DNA of 64,000 nt from Bacillus sp. Cs-700 (GCF_011082085.1 NZ_CP041063.1:3334001-3398000); one strand, 5' to 3'. Positions 8,972 to 16,425 are shown, counted from the first letter of the stretch. The notes: generated by a model not told the origin, from the letters alone. A program made the numbers and translations.

Positions 8972-9206
8972 CGTCAGAGCGAAAGAGAGTAGTGTCTAAT
9001 GATGGATAAAGCGATTCGGGGATGGTGAAAGCCCGAAACCTAATCAGACATGAACCGGACTTTCAAGACACTGTTTTGAACTTCAGTAGAAACAGTCGGG
9101 CTCGTCCGTTATCCGAGTGAAGTTGGCTCAAGTATCTTTGTTGAGCAATCAGAGTGGTACCGCGGAAAAAAACTCCGTCTCTATTAGAGAGACGGAGTTT
9201 TTTTTG
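8972..9206 (+). ncRNA. T-box leader (tRNA-Arg sensing) with terminator
   Basis: tRNA-responsive leader for argS. Stem I is closed by AGTGTCT / AGACACT. The conserved T-box sequence AGAGTGGTACCGCGG is at 9151-9165, followed by a terminator (AACTCCGTCTC / GAGACGGAGTT, 9171-9206). In the expected specifier position after GAAC the bases are CGG (9056-9058), an arginine codon, which matches the downstream gene. The TGGT in the T-box would pair with a tRNA 3' end ACCA, that is discriminator A. Uncharged tRNA-Arg should favour readthrough. Confidence 0.93.
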
Positions 9207-9246
9207 TTTTAAGTGGAAAGCGTTTAATGACATAAGGAGGAAGATG

Positions 9247-10932
9247 ATGATGTATAAAAAAATCTTTGCAGACAAACTCGTTGTAGCATGCGGTGGAAAA
9301 GTAAAGAGTAGTGACTTGATGCAACGCATTGAAATTCCGAAATATGAGTCACATGGTGATTACGCTTTTCCATGTTTTCAACTTGCTAAGTTGGAAAAAA
9401 TGTCCCCTAATCAAATTGCGACAAATCTTGCTAGTAAATTGAACGATCCTCTATTCGAGAAAGTAGACGCAGTTGGCCCTTATGTCAATGTGTTTCTTAA
9501 TAAGAAAATGGTTACGAGTGATGTTATTCATCTGGTCCTTAGTCAAGAAGAAGAGTATGGGAGCTCCAATATAGGTAAAGACGGTGTGGTAACGATCGAT
9601 TTGTCATCACCTAATATTGCAAAACCTTTTTCAATGGGACACTTACGCTCAACCGTGATTGGGAATGCTCTATCGTTAATTGTTGAAAAAGTTGGCTATC
9701 GTCCTATTCGAATCAATCATCTTGGGGATTGGGGTACGCAGTTTGGAAAGTTGATAACGGCGTATCGTAAGTGGGGGAATGAGCAAAAAGTTCGTGAACA
9801 AACAATTAAAGAACTTCTTAAATTATATATTTTGTTTCATGAAGAAGCAGCCGTTGATCCTTTACTAGAAGATGAAGGGAGAAAGGCATTTAAAGAGTTA
9901 GAACAAGGCGATTTGGAAGCTGTGACGCTCTGGAAGTGGTTCCGTGAAGAATCTCTTAAAGAATTTAATCGTATTTATGACCTTATGGGCATCACATTTG
10001 ATTCGACAAATGGAGAAGCTTTTTATAATGATAAAATGCAGCGAGTGATTAAGATGTTAGAAGAAAAGGACCTGTTAGTGGAATCCAATGGTGCCATGGT
10101 TGTTGAGCTTGGAGAAGATCTCCCTCCATGCTTAATTAAAAAGAAGGACGGAGCATCTCTTTATGCCACTCGCGATTTAGCAGCAGCGATTTATCGATAT
10201 GAAACATACGGCTTTAGTGAATCCCTTTACGTAGTAGGGAATGAACAAAGCCTACATTTCAAACAATTAATTGAAGTTCTAAAAAAGTTAGGGTTCGAAT
10301 GGGCAGAGCAAATGCACCATATCAACTTTGGGATGATGCTTAAAGAAGGAAAGAAAATGTCAACGAGAAAAGGAAAAGTCGTTTTGCTTGAAGAGGTGCT
10401 ATGTGAGGGGATTGAACTTGCAAAAGAAAATATTGAAGCTAAAAATCCTGATTTAGCAAACAAAAGTGCTATTGCAGAACAAATTGGGGTTGGGGCCGTC
10501 TTGTTTCATGATTTAAAGAATGATCGTCGAAATGACATCGACTTTTCACTTGAAGATATGCTACGAGTTGAAGGAGAAACTGGTCCATATGTACAGTACA
10601 CACACGCTCGTGCTTGTTCCATTCTACGTAAAGGGAATTATCAAAAAGTAGAAAATATCGAAAAGCTAGAAGGTGAAGAAGCCTGGTCAGTCGTCACAAA
10701 ACTTCGTCAATTCCCCCATGCGATTGAACGAGCAGCTACTGAATACGATCCTTCTCAAATCGCAAAATTTGTTTTAGAACTTTCGCGTGCTTTCAACAAA
10801 TATTATGGACAGGTCCGTATTTTAGAAGAGAACTCATCCAAACAAGCTAGATTACAACTAGTTATGGCTGTATCAATTGTTTTGCAAGAGGGATTACGAT
10901 TACTTGGTCTTCACGCACCTGAAGAAATGTAA
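9247..10932 (+). CDS. argS: Arginyl-tRNA synthetase, second (ArgS2-like) type
   Basis: Class I aminoacyl-tRNA synthetase that charges tRNA-Arg; 561 residues. The N-terminal Add-1 domain comes first, then a HIGH-like motif in 'SSPNIAKPFSMGHLRST' (about residue 130), 'NHLGDWGTQFGKLITAY', a KMSKS-like 'GKKMSTRKGK', and the anticodon-binding domain with 'GETGPYVQYTHARACSIL'. These signatures differ from the ArgS of B. subtilis ('SANPTGDLHLGHARGA') and match the alternative ArgS of the B. cereus group. Three successive ATGs (9244, 9247, 9250) follow AGGAGG; 9247 has normal spacing. A standard argS may exist elsewhere in the genome. Confidence 0.95.
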   Translation: MMYKKIFADKLVVACGGKVKSSDLMQRIEIPKYESHGDYAFPCFQLAKLEKMSPNQIATNLASKLNDPLFEKVDAVGPYVNVFLNKKMVTSDVIHLVLSQEEEYGSSNIGKDGVVTIDLSSPNIAKPFSMGHLRSTVIGNALSLIVEKVGYRPIRINHLGDWGTQFGKLITAYRKWGNEQKVREQTIKELLKLYILFHEEAAVDPLLEDEGRKAFKELEQGDLEAVTLWKWFREESLKEFNRIYDLMGITFDSTNGEAFYNDKMQRVIKMLEEKDLLVESNGAMVVELGEDLPPCLIKKKDGASLYATRDLAAAIYRYETYGFSESLYVVGNEQSLHFKQLIEVLKKLGFEWAEQMHHINFGMMLKEGKKMSTRKGKVVLLEEVLCEGIELAKENIEAKNPDLANKSAIAEQIGVGAVLFHDLKNDRRNDIDFSLEDMLRVEGETGPYVQYTHARACSILRKGNYQKVENIEKLEGEEAWSVVTKLRQFPHAIERAATEYDPSQIAKFVLELSRAFNKYYGQVRILEENSSKQARLQLVMAVSIVLQEGLRLLGLHAPEEM

Positions 10933-10968
10933 AGAAGCAGCCCAAATTAATGGGCTGCTTCTTTCATT
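10931..10968. terminator. Bidirectional terminator after argS
   Basis: 14-bp inverted repeat AAAGAAGCAGCCCA / TGGGCTGCTTCTTT overlapping the argS stop; it also ends the converging yteA-like gene. Confidence 0.9.
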
Positions 10969-11698
10969 TGTTCATATCCGTATCTTCAATCATTCCTTGC
11001 GAAGCCAGTTCTTCATAGTCATCTAATTGTTCTTCATATCGTTCGTGACGTTCATTAGGAACGACACCAGTTGGTTTACCGTCAATATTAGCAGATAAAA
11101 AAGTTTCGATTTCTTCAACATACCCATTTAGTTCATTCGAATCGATATACATGCGATCATAGCTCATTTGCTGATCATTAAAATCCGAAGGGGTTTCAGA
11201 TGTTCCATATCTTGCGGTTCGTTGCCAGGAGTCTTCAGCGTCAAAAAAATTCGATTCTTCTTCATCATTTATATGCTCACTGAATGATTGACCAAGTACA
11301 TCTTCTTCTGCAGGTCTTTGGTTTGACGTTTTTTGTGAGGGGCTATGTTCGACGCAGGTTTTGGCAGTGGGAAGAATAGAAAGCCTTTCGATGGAGATCT
11401 CATTTCCGCATATCTCACATCTACCATATTTGCCGTTACTGATACGTTCAAGTGCATTGTTAAGTTCAGCTAATTCTTGTTTCGCATGTTCATTTAATGA
11501 AAGATCTTTTTCTCGCTCATAAAGTTCTGTAGCTGTATCGCCAGGGTGATTATCATAATTTGAAAGTTCCCCCGTAGAATGTTGGACAAATGATTGAGAA
11601 ATTCCAAATTCATCATTATCAACCAATTCTTCATTGAGTGCTCGAATACGTTTTTGAATCGTATTTTTAAATGAGCGGAGTTGACCTGTCGTTAGCAT
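10964..11698 (-). CDS. DksA/TraR C4 zinc-finger protein, YteA type
   Basis: 244-residue acidic protein. The N-terminal 'MLTTGQLRSFKNTIQKRIRA' is followed by a coiled-coil helical region. The zinc finger is at about residues 100-130: 'GRCEICGNEISIERLSILPT' then 'CVEH', so the fourth ligand looks like His rather than Cys. The YteA family occurs in spore formers and is annotated as sporulation-related in B. subtilis; the biochemical role is unclear. The open frame extends upstream to 11989, but AAAGGAG sits before the ATG at 11698 and the extension overlaps the divergent gene. Confidence 0.8.
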   Translation of the reverse strand: MLTTGQLRSFKNTIQKRIRALNEELVDNDEFGISQSFVQHSTGELSNYDNHPGDTATELYEREKDLSLNEHAKQELAELNNALERISNGKYGRCEICGNEISIERLSILPTAKTCVEHSPSQKTSNQRPAEEDVLGQSFSEHINDEEESNFFDAEDSWQRTARYGTSETPSDFNDQQMSYDRMYIDSNELNGYVEEIETFLSANIDGKPTGVVPNERHERYEEQLDDYEELASQGMIEDTDMNK

Positions 11699-11843
11699 TG
11701 AAAAATCTCCTTTCGTTTGTTTATGTACGTAGTATGAACTAAAAGACCTTGAGTTACTTCTGAAAATAATTCCATGAGGGATGGATGAAATACCATTAAA
11801 TTGGAAAAAGTAACGAGGTAGTTGATGAGAAGCTGGTGATGAG

Positions 11844-12308
11844 ATGAAGAGAAACGTGTACCCACTTGAAGTCCTTCTTTGGAGTATTGCTTTTCCCGGA
11901 TTTGGACAAATCTTAAATAAAATGTATTTAAAAGGGGCTTTTTTTATTGTTTTAGAGTTTGTCATCAATGTAAATGCAAATTTAAACATGAATATTCTTT
12001 ATAGTTTTCAAGGGAAATCCACTCAAGCAATTGAAGTGACTAATTATGAGTGGGCGATGTTTTATCCATGTGTTTATCTATTTGCCATTTATGAAAGCTA
12101 TTTATGTGCTTTAGAAAAGTCCGGTCAAGAAGTAAGGAAATACCTGTCACTCCCCTTTGTTTCCAGTGCTTATTTTTCTACTGTGGGAGTCATATTTTCT
12201 AATATAGGGGGTATTCCTTTTCCGCCAACATTTGTGGCTATCTTCGGTATTGTTTTGGGAGTGGGGGTAGGAAGTGTAGTACGCACTTTATTAATTCGCT
12301 ATGTGTAA
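11844..12308 (+). CDS. Hypothetical multi-pass membrane protein
   Basis: 154 residues with about four hydrophobic segments. The N-terminal 'PLEVLLWSIAFPGFGQILNK' resembles the 'PGxGQ' start of small TM2-like or signal-peptidase-neighbour proteins. It starts at an ATG after a weak GGTGATGAG site and is divergent from the yteA-like gene. No function proposed. Confidence 0.65.
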   Translation: MKRNVYPLEVLLWSIAFPGFGQILNKMYLKGAFFIVLEFVINVNANLNMNILYSFQGKSTQAIEVTNYEWAMFYPCVYLFAIYESYLCALEKSGQEVRKYLSLPFVSSAYFSTVGVIFSNIGGIPFPPTFVAIFGIVLGVGVGSVVRTLLIRYV

Positions 12309-12316
12309 AGGGACAA

Positions 12317-12351
12317 AAAAAGCCATGAAGCAAACTTGCTTCATGGCTTTT
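12317..12351 (+). terminator. Intrinsic terminator
   Basis: 16-bp perfect inverted repeat (AAAAGCCATGAAGCAA and its complement) with a 3-base loop. Confidence 0.9.
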
Positions 12352-12379
12352 GAGTGATGAGTTTTAGTGTAATTTCTAA

Positions 12380-12641
12380 CCGCTCGTCTCCGCTTTTCAT
12401 AGATCCAGCTGCAGCCTCCAGACCCTCGGTCACTTCACCCTCCAACTCGAACACAAAGACCGTGTTCAATTTGGAGGGCTCCAGTGCCTGCCGGGTCTTA
12501 ACGGAGGCTTCCGCTTTTCATAGATCCAGCTACGACTCGCAGAAACTGCGATATTTCGCTCTTTCACCAGAACACAAAAGGCGTGTTCTAGTTCAAGAAC
12601 TCCAATATCTCCGTTTCTAAACGCTCGTCTCCGCTTTTCAT
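12380..12641. repeat. Two tandem ~120-bp hairpin-forming repeat units plus a partial copy of the unit end
   Basis: The junction CCGCTTTTCATAGATCCAGCT (given here in part: CCGCTTTTCAT + AGATCCAGC) occurs at 12390 and 12511, and its first half again at 12631, a period of 121 and 120 bases. CGCTCGTCT precedes the first and third copies. Unit 1 (12401-12520) folds on itself: GCCTCC/GGAGGC, CAGACCC/GGGTCTT and CCCTCCAA/TTGGAGGG pair around GAACAC/GTGTTC. Unit 2 (12521-12640) has the same layout with different bases (AGAAAC/GTTTCT, GATATT/AATATC, AGAACAC/GTGTTCT). It lies between a terminator and the 3' end of ctaG. GC content is higher than in its surroundings. Comparable structured intergenic repeats are known in Bacillaceae. 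Confidence 0.8.
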
Positions 12642-12642
12642 A

Positions 12643-13548
12643 TTAAATCTCGCTCATTCTGAATTCTGGTGATTGTAGTTCTTCGGCATCTTTTTCGCGT
12701 TCTTTTCTTGCCCATTGGAAGAAGATGTAGCCGAGAGCGCTGCCGTATGATAATTCTTGGATGATTTTCATGATGATTCCGCCTAGCTGTTGGTCTTCCA
12801 TAATTCCTAGCGGCTTGAATTGGTCAAATAGTTCAGGTGATACGGTTGTGCCATTAGGGACACAGTATCCCATTGCATTGGCCCATACAGTCGGGTCTGT
12901 ATAGGTTGCGTAAAGTGGAGTAGTTGCGAAAATGATTAGTGCACATGCTGGTGTCAGTAGAACGCCATCTGCGAAAATATAGCCGAGCTTCTTTACACCT
13001 GATAACGTGTCATATTCAGGTACTGGACAAACGAGTGGCCACCACATCGCGAAAGCTGTCACAATCAGAGCTGCTTTATAGAAATTCTGAGCTGTGTAAT
13101 GGACCATTAAGTAGTCGAATATTTCTGGTATGTGATAAAAAGAAAACAATCCATTAAATAAAAGCAGTGAAATAATTGGGAAAGTGAAAAATTTAACGAT
13201 TTTGCGAATAACTTTGACATTTAGTAATGGTCGAAGCAACCATGCGGGTGTCCCAACGATAATAAGAGGTGGCGCAACTAAATAGACAAGAGCCATTTCA
13301 GTCATGTGAATACTGAGTAATAAATGCCCCATTAGTGATAATGGTCCACCGAGTCCAATGTAAAATAAGGCAACCCCAATTAAGAAGAAGATCTTTTTAT
13401 AAAGGGGGAAGGGTGATGCGTCTTTAAAGCTATCTTTCCAGGGTCCTGTAAGAAGTAAATAGAAACCAGCGATAACAATCGCAGCTACGAGAATCCCAGG
13501 GCTCCAGAGAGCACTAAACGAAAACGTGCTCGTTAATTGTTCCCACAT
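12643..13548 (-). CDS. ctaG: Cytochrome c oxidase assembly factor CtaG
   Basis: Membrane protein of the caa3-type CtaG family, about seven hydrophobic segments and 301 residues. Family features visible are 'PLSLMGHLLLSIHMTEMALVYLVAPPLI' (in parts), 'PAWLLRPL', 'MWWPLVCPVPEYDTLSG' and 'YATYTDPTVWANAMGYCVP'. CtaG is needed for active caa3 oxidase in B. subtilis and is thought to act in copper-centre assembly. The start at 13548 is chosen because GGAGG lies eight bases before it; the longer ATG at 13563 overlaps that site. Its usual partners ctaCDEF are not in the window. Confidence 0.92.
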   Translation of the reverse strand: MWEQLTSTFSFSALWSPGILVAAIVIAGFYLLLTGPWKDSFKDASPFPLYKKIFFLIGVALFYIGLGGPLSLMGHLLLSIHMTEMALVYLVAPPLIIVGTPAWLLRPLLNVKVIRKIVKFFTFPIISLLLFNGLFSFYHIPEIFDYLMVHYTAQNFYKAALIVTAFAMWWPLVCPVPEYDTLSGVKKLGYIFADGVLLTPACALIIFATTPLYATYTDPTVWANAMGYCVPNGTTVSPELFDQFKPLGIMEDQQLGGIIMKIIQELSYGSALGYIFFQWARKEREKDAEELQSPEFRMSEI

Positions 13549-13744
13549 AAGGAACACCTCCATCTATGATCATAATTCTGTTCCGTAAATGTTGAACGTT
13601 TTCATCATACCACATCATGAACAGGCATCCTATCTTATGATAGGAAAGCCTTTACTTTTTCTTCTCTTTCTATTGTAAAAAGGATTGAAGGTGAACTCAA
13701 GAGAGGTTCAAGAGTTTCTGTGAAGGAATCGTGACAGCCTGATG

Positions 13745-13774
13745 TTGACAATTGACTGATGACTTTCATACAAT
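13745..13774 (+). promoter_or_regulatory. Sigma-A promoter of the arsR-type gene
   Basis: TTGACA (13745-13750), 18-base spacer, TACAAT (13769-13774). Transcription would start just before the palindrome at 13788. Confidence 0.75.
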
Positions 13775-13787
13775 GTCAACAGAGTTA

Positions 13788-13809
13788 TATATGAATAATT
13801 GTTCATATA
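13788..13809 (+). promoter_or_regulatory. Probable ArsR/SmtB operator
   Basis: Perfect 8-bp inverted repeat TATATGAA-N6-TTCATATA. The ATGAA/TTCAT half sites match the sites of CzrA/SmtB-type metal-sensing repressors. It lies in the first bases of the transcript of the adjacent arsR-type gene, which suggests autoregulation. Confidence 0.7.
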
Positions 13810-13829
13810 ATGAAACGGGGGAGATTCGC

Positions 13830-14156
13830 TTGGATAATCAAGATAAGGATGTAACAAATGAAGAAATGGATTTAGATGAAGAAACGCTTTTCATTGTTTC
13901 ACAAACCTTCAAAGCTCTTGGTGATCCCACAAGGATACGGATCTTGAACTTACTAGCTGATCGGGAATGTGCTGTTAGTGAAATAGCAGATGTCCTTCAT
14001 CTTTCACAGTCGACTGTGTCGCATCAGCTTCGCTTTCTAAAGAACTTACGATTAGTTAAGTTCAGAAGAGCAGGAACAAGTATCTTTTATTCTCCTGATG
14101 ACCAACATGTGATGGCATTGCTTCATCAAGCGATTCATCATGCATGTCATGATTGA
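13830..14156 (+). CDS. ArsR-family transcriptional repressor (CzrA/SmtB-like)
   Basis: 108-residue winged helix-turn-helix protein: '[20 protein letters not shown]', recognition helix '[20 protein letters not shown]', wing '[14 protein letters not shown]'. The C-terminal helix carries H-x-L-L-H-x-A-I-H-H-A-C-H, a set of ligands like the alpha-5 metal site of zinc/cobalt sensors. The TTG at 13830 follows GGGGGAG; longer starts (from 13752) would place the promoter and operator inside the gene. Probably senses Zn or a related divalent metal; targets may include itself and the tiny membrane proteins downstream. Confidence 0.85.
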   Translation: MDNQDKDVTNEEMDLDEETLFIVSQTFKALGDPTRIRILNLLADRECAVSEIADVLHLSQSTVSHQLRFLKNLRLVKFRRAGTSIFYSPDDQHVMALLHQAIHHACHD

Positions 14157-14261
14157 ACTTATGTTAGAATAGTACGGAAACGTTCAAGAAAACAGCGAAA
14201 AGGTAAGCGAATATCCGATATACTATTGATGTGAATGATAAAGTGAAAGGAGAATGGCTTC

Positions 14262-14384
14262 ATGTTATCCAAAATAAAACAGCACAAAACGGAATCTGCT
14301 GTTATTTTCCTAGCCTTTGTTCTACCTTTTATAACGATGATTGTCATTGGGGTATTGTCTATTTACTTATCATACAGCGGATAG
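14262..14384 (+). CDS. Tiny membrane protein 1 (40 residues)
   Basis: Encodes a 40-residue peptide: polar N-terminus 'MLSKIKQHKTES' and one transmembrane helix 'AVIFLAFVLPFITMIVIGVL'. AAAGGAG lies nine bases before the ATG. It is the first of three consecutive tiny membrane-protein genes. It could be a small subunit of a respiratory enzyme, since ctaG and a SCO gene are close, but no family was recognised. Confidence 0.55.
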   Translation: MLSKIKQHKTESAVIFLAFVLPFITMIVIGVLSIYLSYSG

Positions 14385-14407
14385 TGCCTAAGAAAGGTGG
14401 AGCTAAT

Positions 14408-14548
14408 ATGGATATAGGGTCAATTTTAGTTTATATGTCAACAGGACTTTTCTTTGTTGTGTTTGGTATGTTTGGATTTTTCTTATATATGTTAAAGCGG
14501 AAAGGAAAATCCGTTGAACAAGAGGAGATTGAGAATAATGAGAACTAA
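14408..14548 (+). CDS. Tiny membrane protein 2 (46 residues)
   Basis: 46 residues: N-out-like 'MDIGSILVYMSTGLFFVVFG' and a continuous hydrophobic helix to about residue 27, followed by a basic patch (LKRKGK) and an acidic tail (EQEEIENNEN). It is preceded by AAAGGTGG. It overlaps the third tiny gene by 11 bases. No family recognised; topology resembles small oxidase subunits. Confidence 0.55.
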   Translation: MDIGSILVYMSTGLFFVVFGMFGFFLYMLKRKGKSVEQEEIENNEN

Positions 14549-14633
14549 AAACATTCGTCTCCTGATTATTTTATTGGCGTTAAGTGCAGTATGGGGAGTA
14601 GTCTACTGGGTCTGGGCGTTTAGTAATGGGTAG
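14538..14633 (+). CDS. Tiny membrane protein 3 (31 residues)
   Basis: 31 residues, almost all one helix: 'MRTKNIRLLIILLALSAVWG' then VVYWVWAFSNG. A GAGGAG site lies inside the preceding gene, whose end it overlaps in another frame. The tryptophan/tyrosine-rich end suggests an interfacial anchor. Size and layout recall the subunit IIa of ba3-type oxidases, but the catalytic subunits are not nearby. Followed directly by a terminator. Confidence 0.55.
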   Translation: MRTKNIRLLIILLALSAVWGVVYWVWAFSNG

Positions 14634-14635
14634 CA

Positions 14636-14667
14636 AGCCTTTTCGATAGATCGAGAGGCTTTTTTTC
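14636..14667 (+). terminator. Intrinsic terminator after the tiny-gene cluster
   Basis: Stem AGCCTTTTCGAT / ATCGAGAGGCT followed by seven T residues. Confidence 0.85.
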
Positions 14668-14703
14668 ATGAACCGGAACACTATTTATTCTCTAGGAGGA
14701 GCT

Positions 14704-15150
14704 ATGGATTACATTCAGGAACTTAGAGCGCTTGTCGGGAGTCGACCACTTATATTACCAGGTGTAGCAATTCTGCTATTTGATCAATCAAAGTCAAATC
14801 TTCTCATGCAAAAAAGGACCGATAATAAACGATGGGGATTAACAGGCGGATTTATGGAGCCTGGAGAGTCATTCGAAGAAACGGTAGCTCGTGAAACGTT
14901 TGAAGAATTGGGAATAACGATTCAAAACTTAACTTTTGAATCGTTTTTTTCTGGAGAGAATCTTTATTACCAATACCCGAATGGGGATGAAGTTTTTAGT
15001 GTAATTGCTGTCTATTCTGGGCAGTGTGCAAGTGATGATTTTAAATTAGACGAGAAGGAAGTATCTGAAGTGAGGTATTTTCAAATCAATGATTTACCAG
15101 ACAACATAAATCCAAATCATCAAATTGTGCTGAAACAGTTAGGCTATTAG
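14704..15150 (+). CDS. NUDIX hydrolase
   Basis: 148-residue pyrophosphohydrolase with the NUDIX box (G-x5-E-x7-R-E-x2-E-E-x-G) in 'GFMEPGESFEETVARETFEE' + LGI at about residues 60-82. 'LILPGVAILLFD' forms the first strand. These enzymes hydrolyse nucleoside diphosphates linked to another moiety; the substrate cannot be told here. The start at 14704 follows AGGAGG; the frame opens at 14668 inside the previous terminator. Confidence 0.88.
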   Translation: MDYIQELRALVGSRPLILPGVAILLFDQSKSNLLMQKRTDNKRWGLTGGFMEPGESFEETVARETFEELGITIQNLTFESFFSGENLYYQYPNGDEVFSVIAVYSGQCASDDFKLDEKEVSEVRYFQINDLPDNINPNHQIVLKQLGY

Positions 15151-15166
15151 CTTAGCGTATAGTCCA

Positions 15167-15195
15167 TTGACAGGATTGTGACAATCGGATATGCT
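15167..15195 (+). promoter_or_regulatory. Sigma-A promoter of the second arsR-type gene
   Basis: TTGACA (15167-15172), 17-base spacer, TATGCT (15190-15195). Confidence 0.65.
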
Positions 15196-15204
15196 TAAAT
15201 CAGG

Positions 15205-15226
15205 TTAAACGTTTAAACTTTTAAAC
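15205..15226 (+). promoter_or_regulatory. Palindromic operator candidate, copy 1
   Basis: AAACGTTTAAACTTTTAAAC at 15207-15226, just after the expected transcription start. It shares AAACGTTTAAACTTT with a second copy at 15595, upstream of the SDR gene. GTTTAAAC is a perfect 8-bp palindrome. Confidence 0.65.
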
Positions 15227-15241
15227 AGATAGGGGCTTACT

Positions 15242-15562
15242 GTGATGAATAAAGAAAATGACCATCATGAAGCGCGTCAGCTTTTTCGTAAAAGTACGCC
15301 GATCTTTCAGGCGCTTGGCGATCCCTACAGGCAAGATATTATCCTGTTACTTAGTGAACACGATTGTCTAAGCGTGAATGAGATTACCGAGCAATCAACC
15401 TTGTCTCGTCCAGCGATTTCACATCATCTTAAAATTTTGCGTGAAGTTGGTCTTGTTTCAGTCGAACAGAAAGGAACAACACGTTTCTATTCGCTTCAAC
15501 TTGAAGATGGTGTAGCTATATTGAAAATGCTACTAGATAAAGTAGAAGAGACTTGCTTTTAA
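15242..15562 (+). CDS. ArsR-family transcriptional regulator
   Basis: 106 residues, winged helix-turn-helix: 'FQALGDPYRQDIILLLSEHD', recognition helix 'STLSRPAISHHLKILREVGL', wing 'VEQKGTTRFYSLQ'. No metal-site cysteines typical of ArsR itself; one C-terminal Cys. GTG at 15242 or ATG at 15245 follow AGGGG. It lies between two copies of the same operator-like sequence and just upstream of a short-chain dehydrogenase, probably its target. The inducer is unknown. Confidence 0.85.
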   Translation: MMNKENDHHEARQLFRKSTPIFQALGDPYRQDIILLLSEHDCLSVNEITEQSTLSRPAISHHLKILREVGLVSVEQKGTTRFYSLQLEDGVAILKMLLDKVEETCF

Positions 15563-15582
15563 GTCTTCTACTTTCTTTATTA
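15541..15582 (+). terminator. Hairpin terminator overlapping the arsR-type stop
   Basis: GTAGAAGAGACTT / AAGTCTTCTAC with one bulge and a T-rich tail; separates the regulator from the SDR gene. Confidence 0.65.
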
Positions 15583-15592
15583 AGTAATATGT

Positions 15593-15612
15593 TCAAACGT
15601 TTAAACTTTAAG
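15593..15612 (+). promoter_or_regulatory. Palindromic operator candidate, copy 2
   Basis: AAACGTTTAAACTTTAAG at 15595-15612, 25 bases before the SDR start and identical over 15 bases to the copy in front of the regulator. Confidence 0.65.
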
Positions 15613-15636
15613 AAATAAATGAAGGGTGGATTCGAT

Positions 15637-16410
15637 ATGTCCGAAACAGCATTAATTACAGGGGCATCTGGAGGTCTAGGTGCAGATATTGCCACGTTAT
15701 TTGCAAAAGATGGCATACACTTAATTTTAGTCGCGAGAAGTAAAGAGAAGCTAGAGTTACGAGCACGAGAATTATCAAAATATGGTGTACAAGTTGATAT
15801 AATCGTTAGTGATCTGGCAAAGCCTGGAGCTGCTGGCGAATTATTTGAACAAGTAAAAGGACTTGGAAAGAAAGTAGATTATTTAGTGAACAACGCAGGT
15901 GTTGGTCTATTCGGCAAGTTTGTAGAAACCGATTTGCAGAAGGAATTGGACATGCTGTATTTAAATATTAACTCCCTAACTCATTTGACGAAGTTAGTTG
16001 TGGAAGAGATGACACAACGCGGTAAAGGCAGCATCCTAAATGTAGCATCTACAGCTGCCTTTCAACCTGGTCCTTTAATGGCAGTCTATTATGCATCGAA
16101 AGCCTATGTACTTTCATTTTCAGAAGCGATCGAGAATGAGTTGAAGGGGACAGGGGTAACCGTATCAATTTTGTGCCCTGGACCGACAAGAACCGATTTT
16201 AGTAGCCGTGCTAACCTTGGGAAGTCAAAACTTTTTGATGGAGGTACAATGGATTCCATGTCTGTCGCAAAAGCAGGATATGAAGGAGTAAGAAACGGAA
16301 AGAGTATCATTATTCCTGGTACACAGAATAAAATTCTAGCTAAATCAATCCGTTTTATTCCAAGAAAAGTTGTAACAGGAATCGTAAGGCGTATGCAACA
16401 AGAAAAATAG
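15637..16410 (+). CDS. Short-chain dehydrogenase/reductase
   Basis: 257-residue NAD(P)-dependent oxidoreductase of the classical SDR type: cofactor motif TGASGGLG near the N-terminus, NNAG in 'VDYLVNNAGVGLFG', catalytic Ser in 'LNVASTAAF' and YxxxK in 'MAVYYASKAYVLSF'. The N-terminus resembles the YqjQ/DltE subgroup. The start at 15637 follows AAGGGTGG; the ATG at 15619 overlaps that site. Substrate unknown. Likely controlled by the upstream ArsR-family protein. Confidence 0.88.
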   Translation: MSETALITGASGGLGADIATLFAKDGIHLILVARSKEKLELRARELSKYGVQVDIIVSDLAKPGAAGELFEQVKGLGKKVDYLVNNAGVGLFGKFVETDLQKELDMLYLNINSLTHLTKLVVEEMTQRGKGSILNVASTAAFQPGPLMAVYYASKAYVLSFSEAIENELKGTGVTVSILCPGPTRTDFSSRANLGKSKLFDGGTMDSMSVAKAGYEGVRNGKSIIIPGTQNKILAKSIRFIPRKVVTGIVRRMQQEK

Positions 16411-16425
16411 ATGTCGCTTTATCTC

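Noticed and set aside
9063-9329. Open frame on the minus strand opposite the argS leader
   Set aside because: It overlaps the T-box and terminator, which are strongly supported; no ribosome binding site.
12354-12620. 88-codon open frame across the tandem repeats
   Set aside because: It lies wholly inside the hairpin-forming repeat units, has no ribosome binding site and no plausible protein; the structure of the DNA explains the region better.
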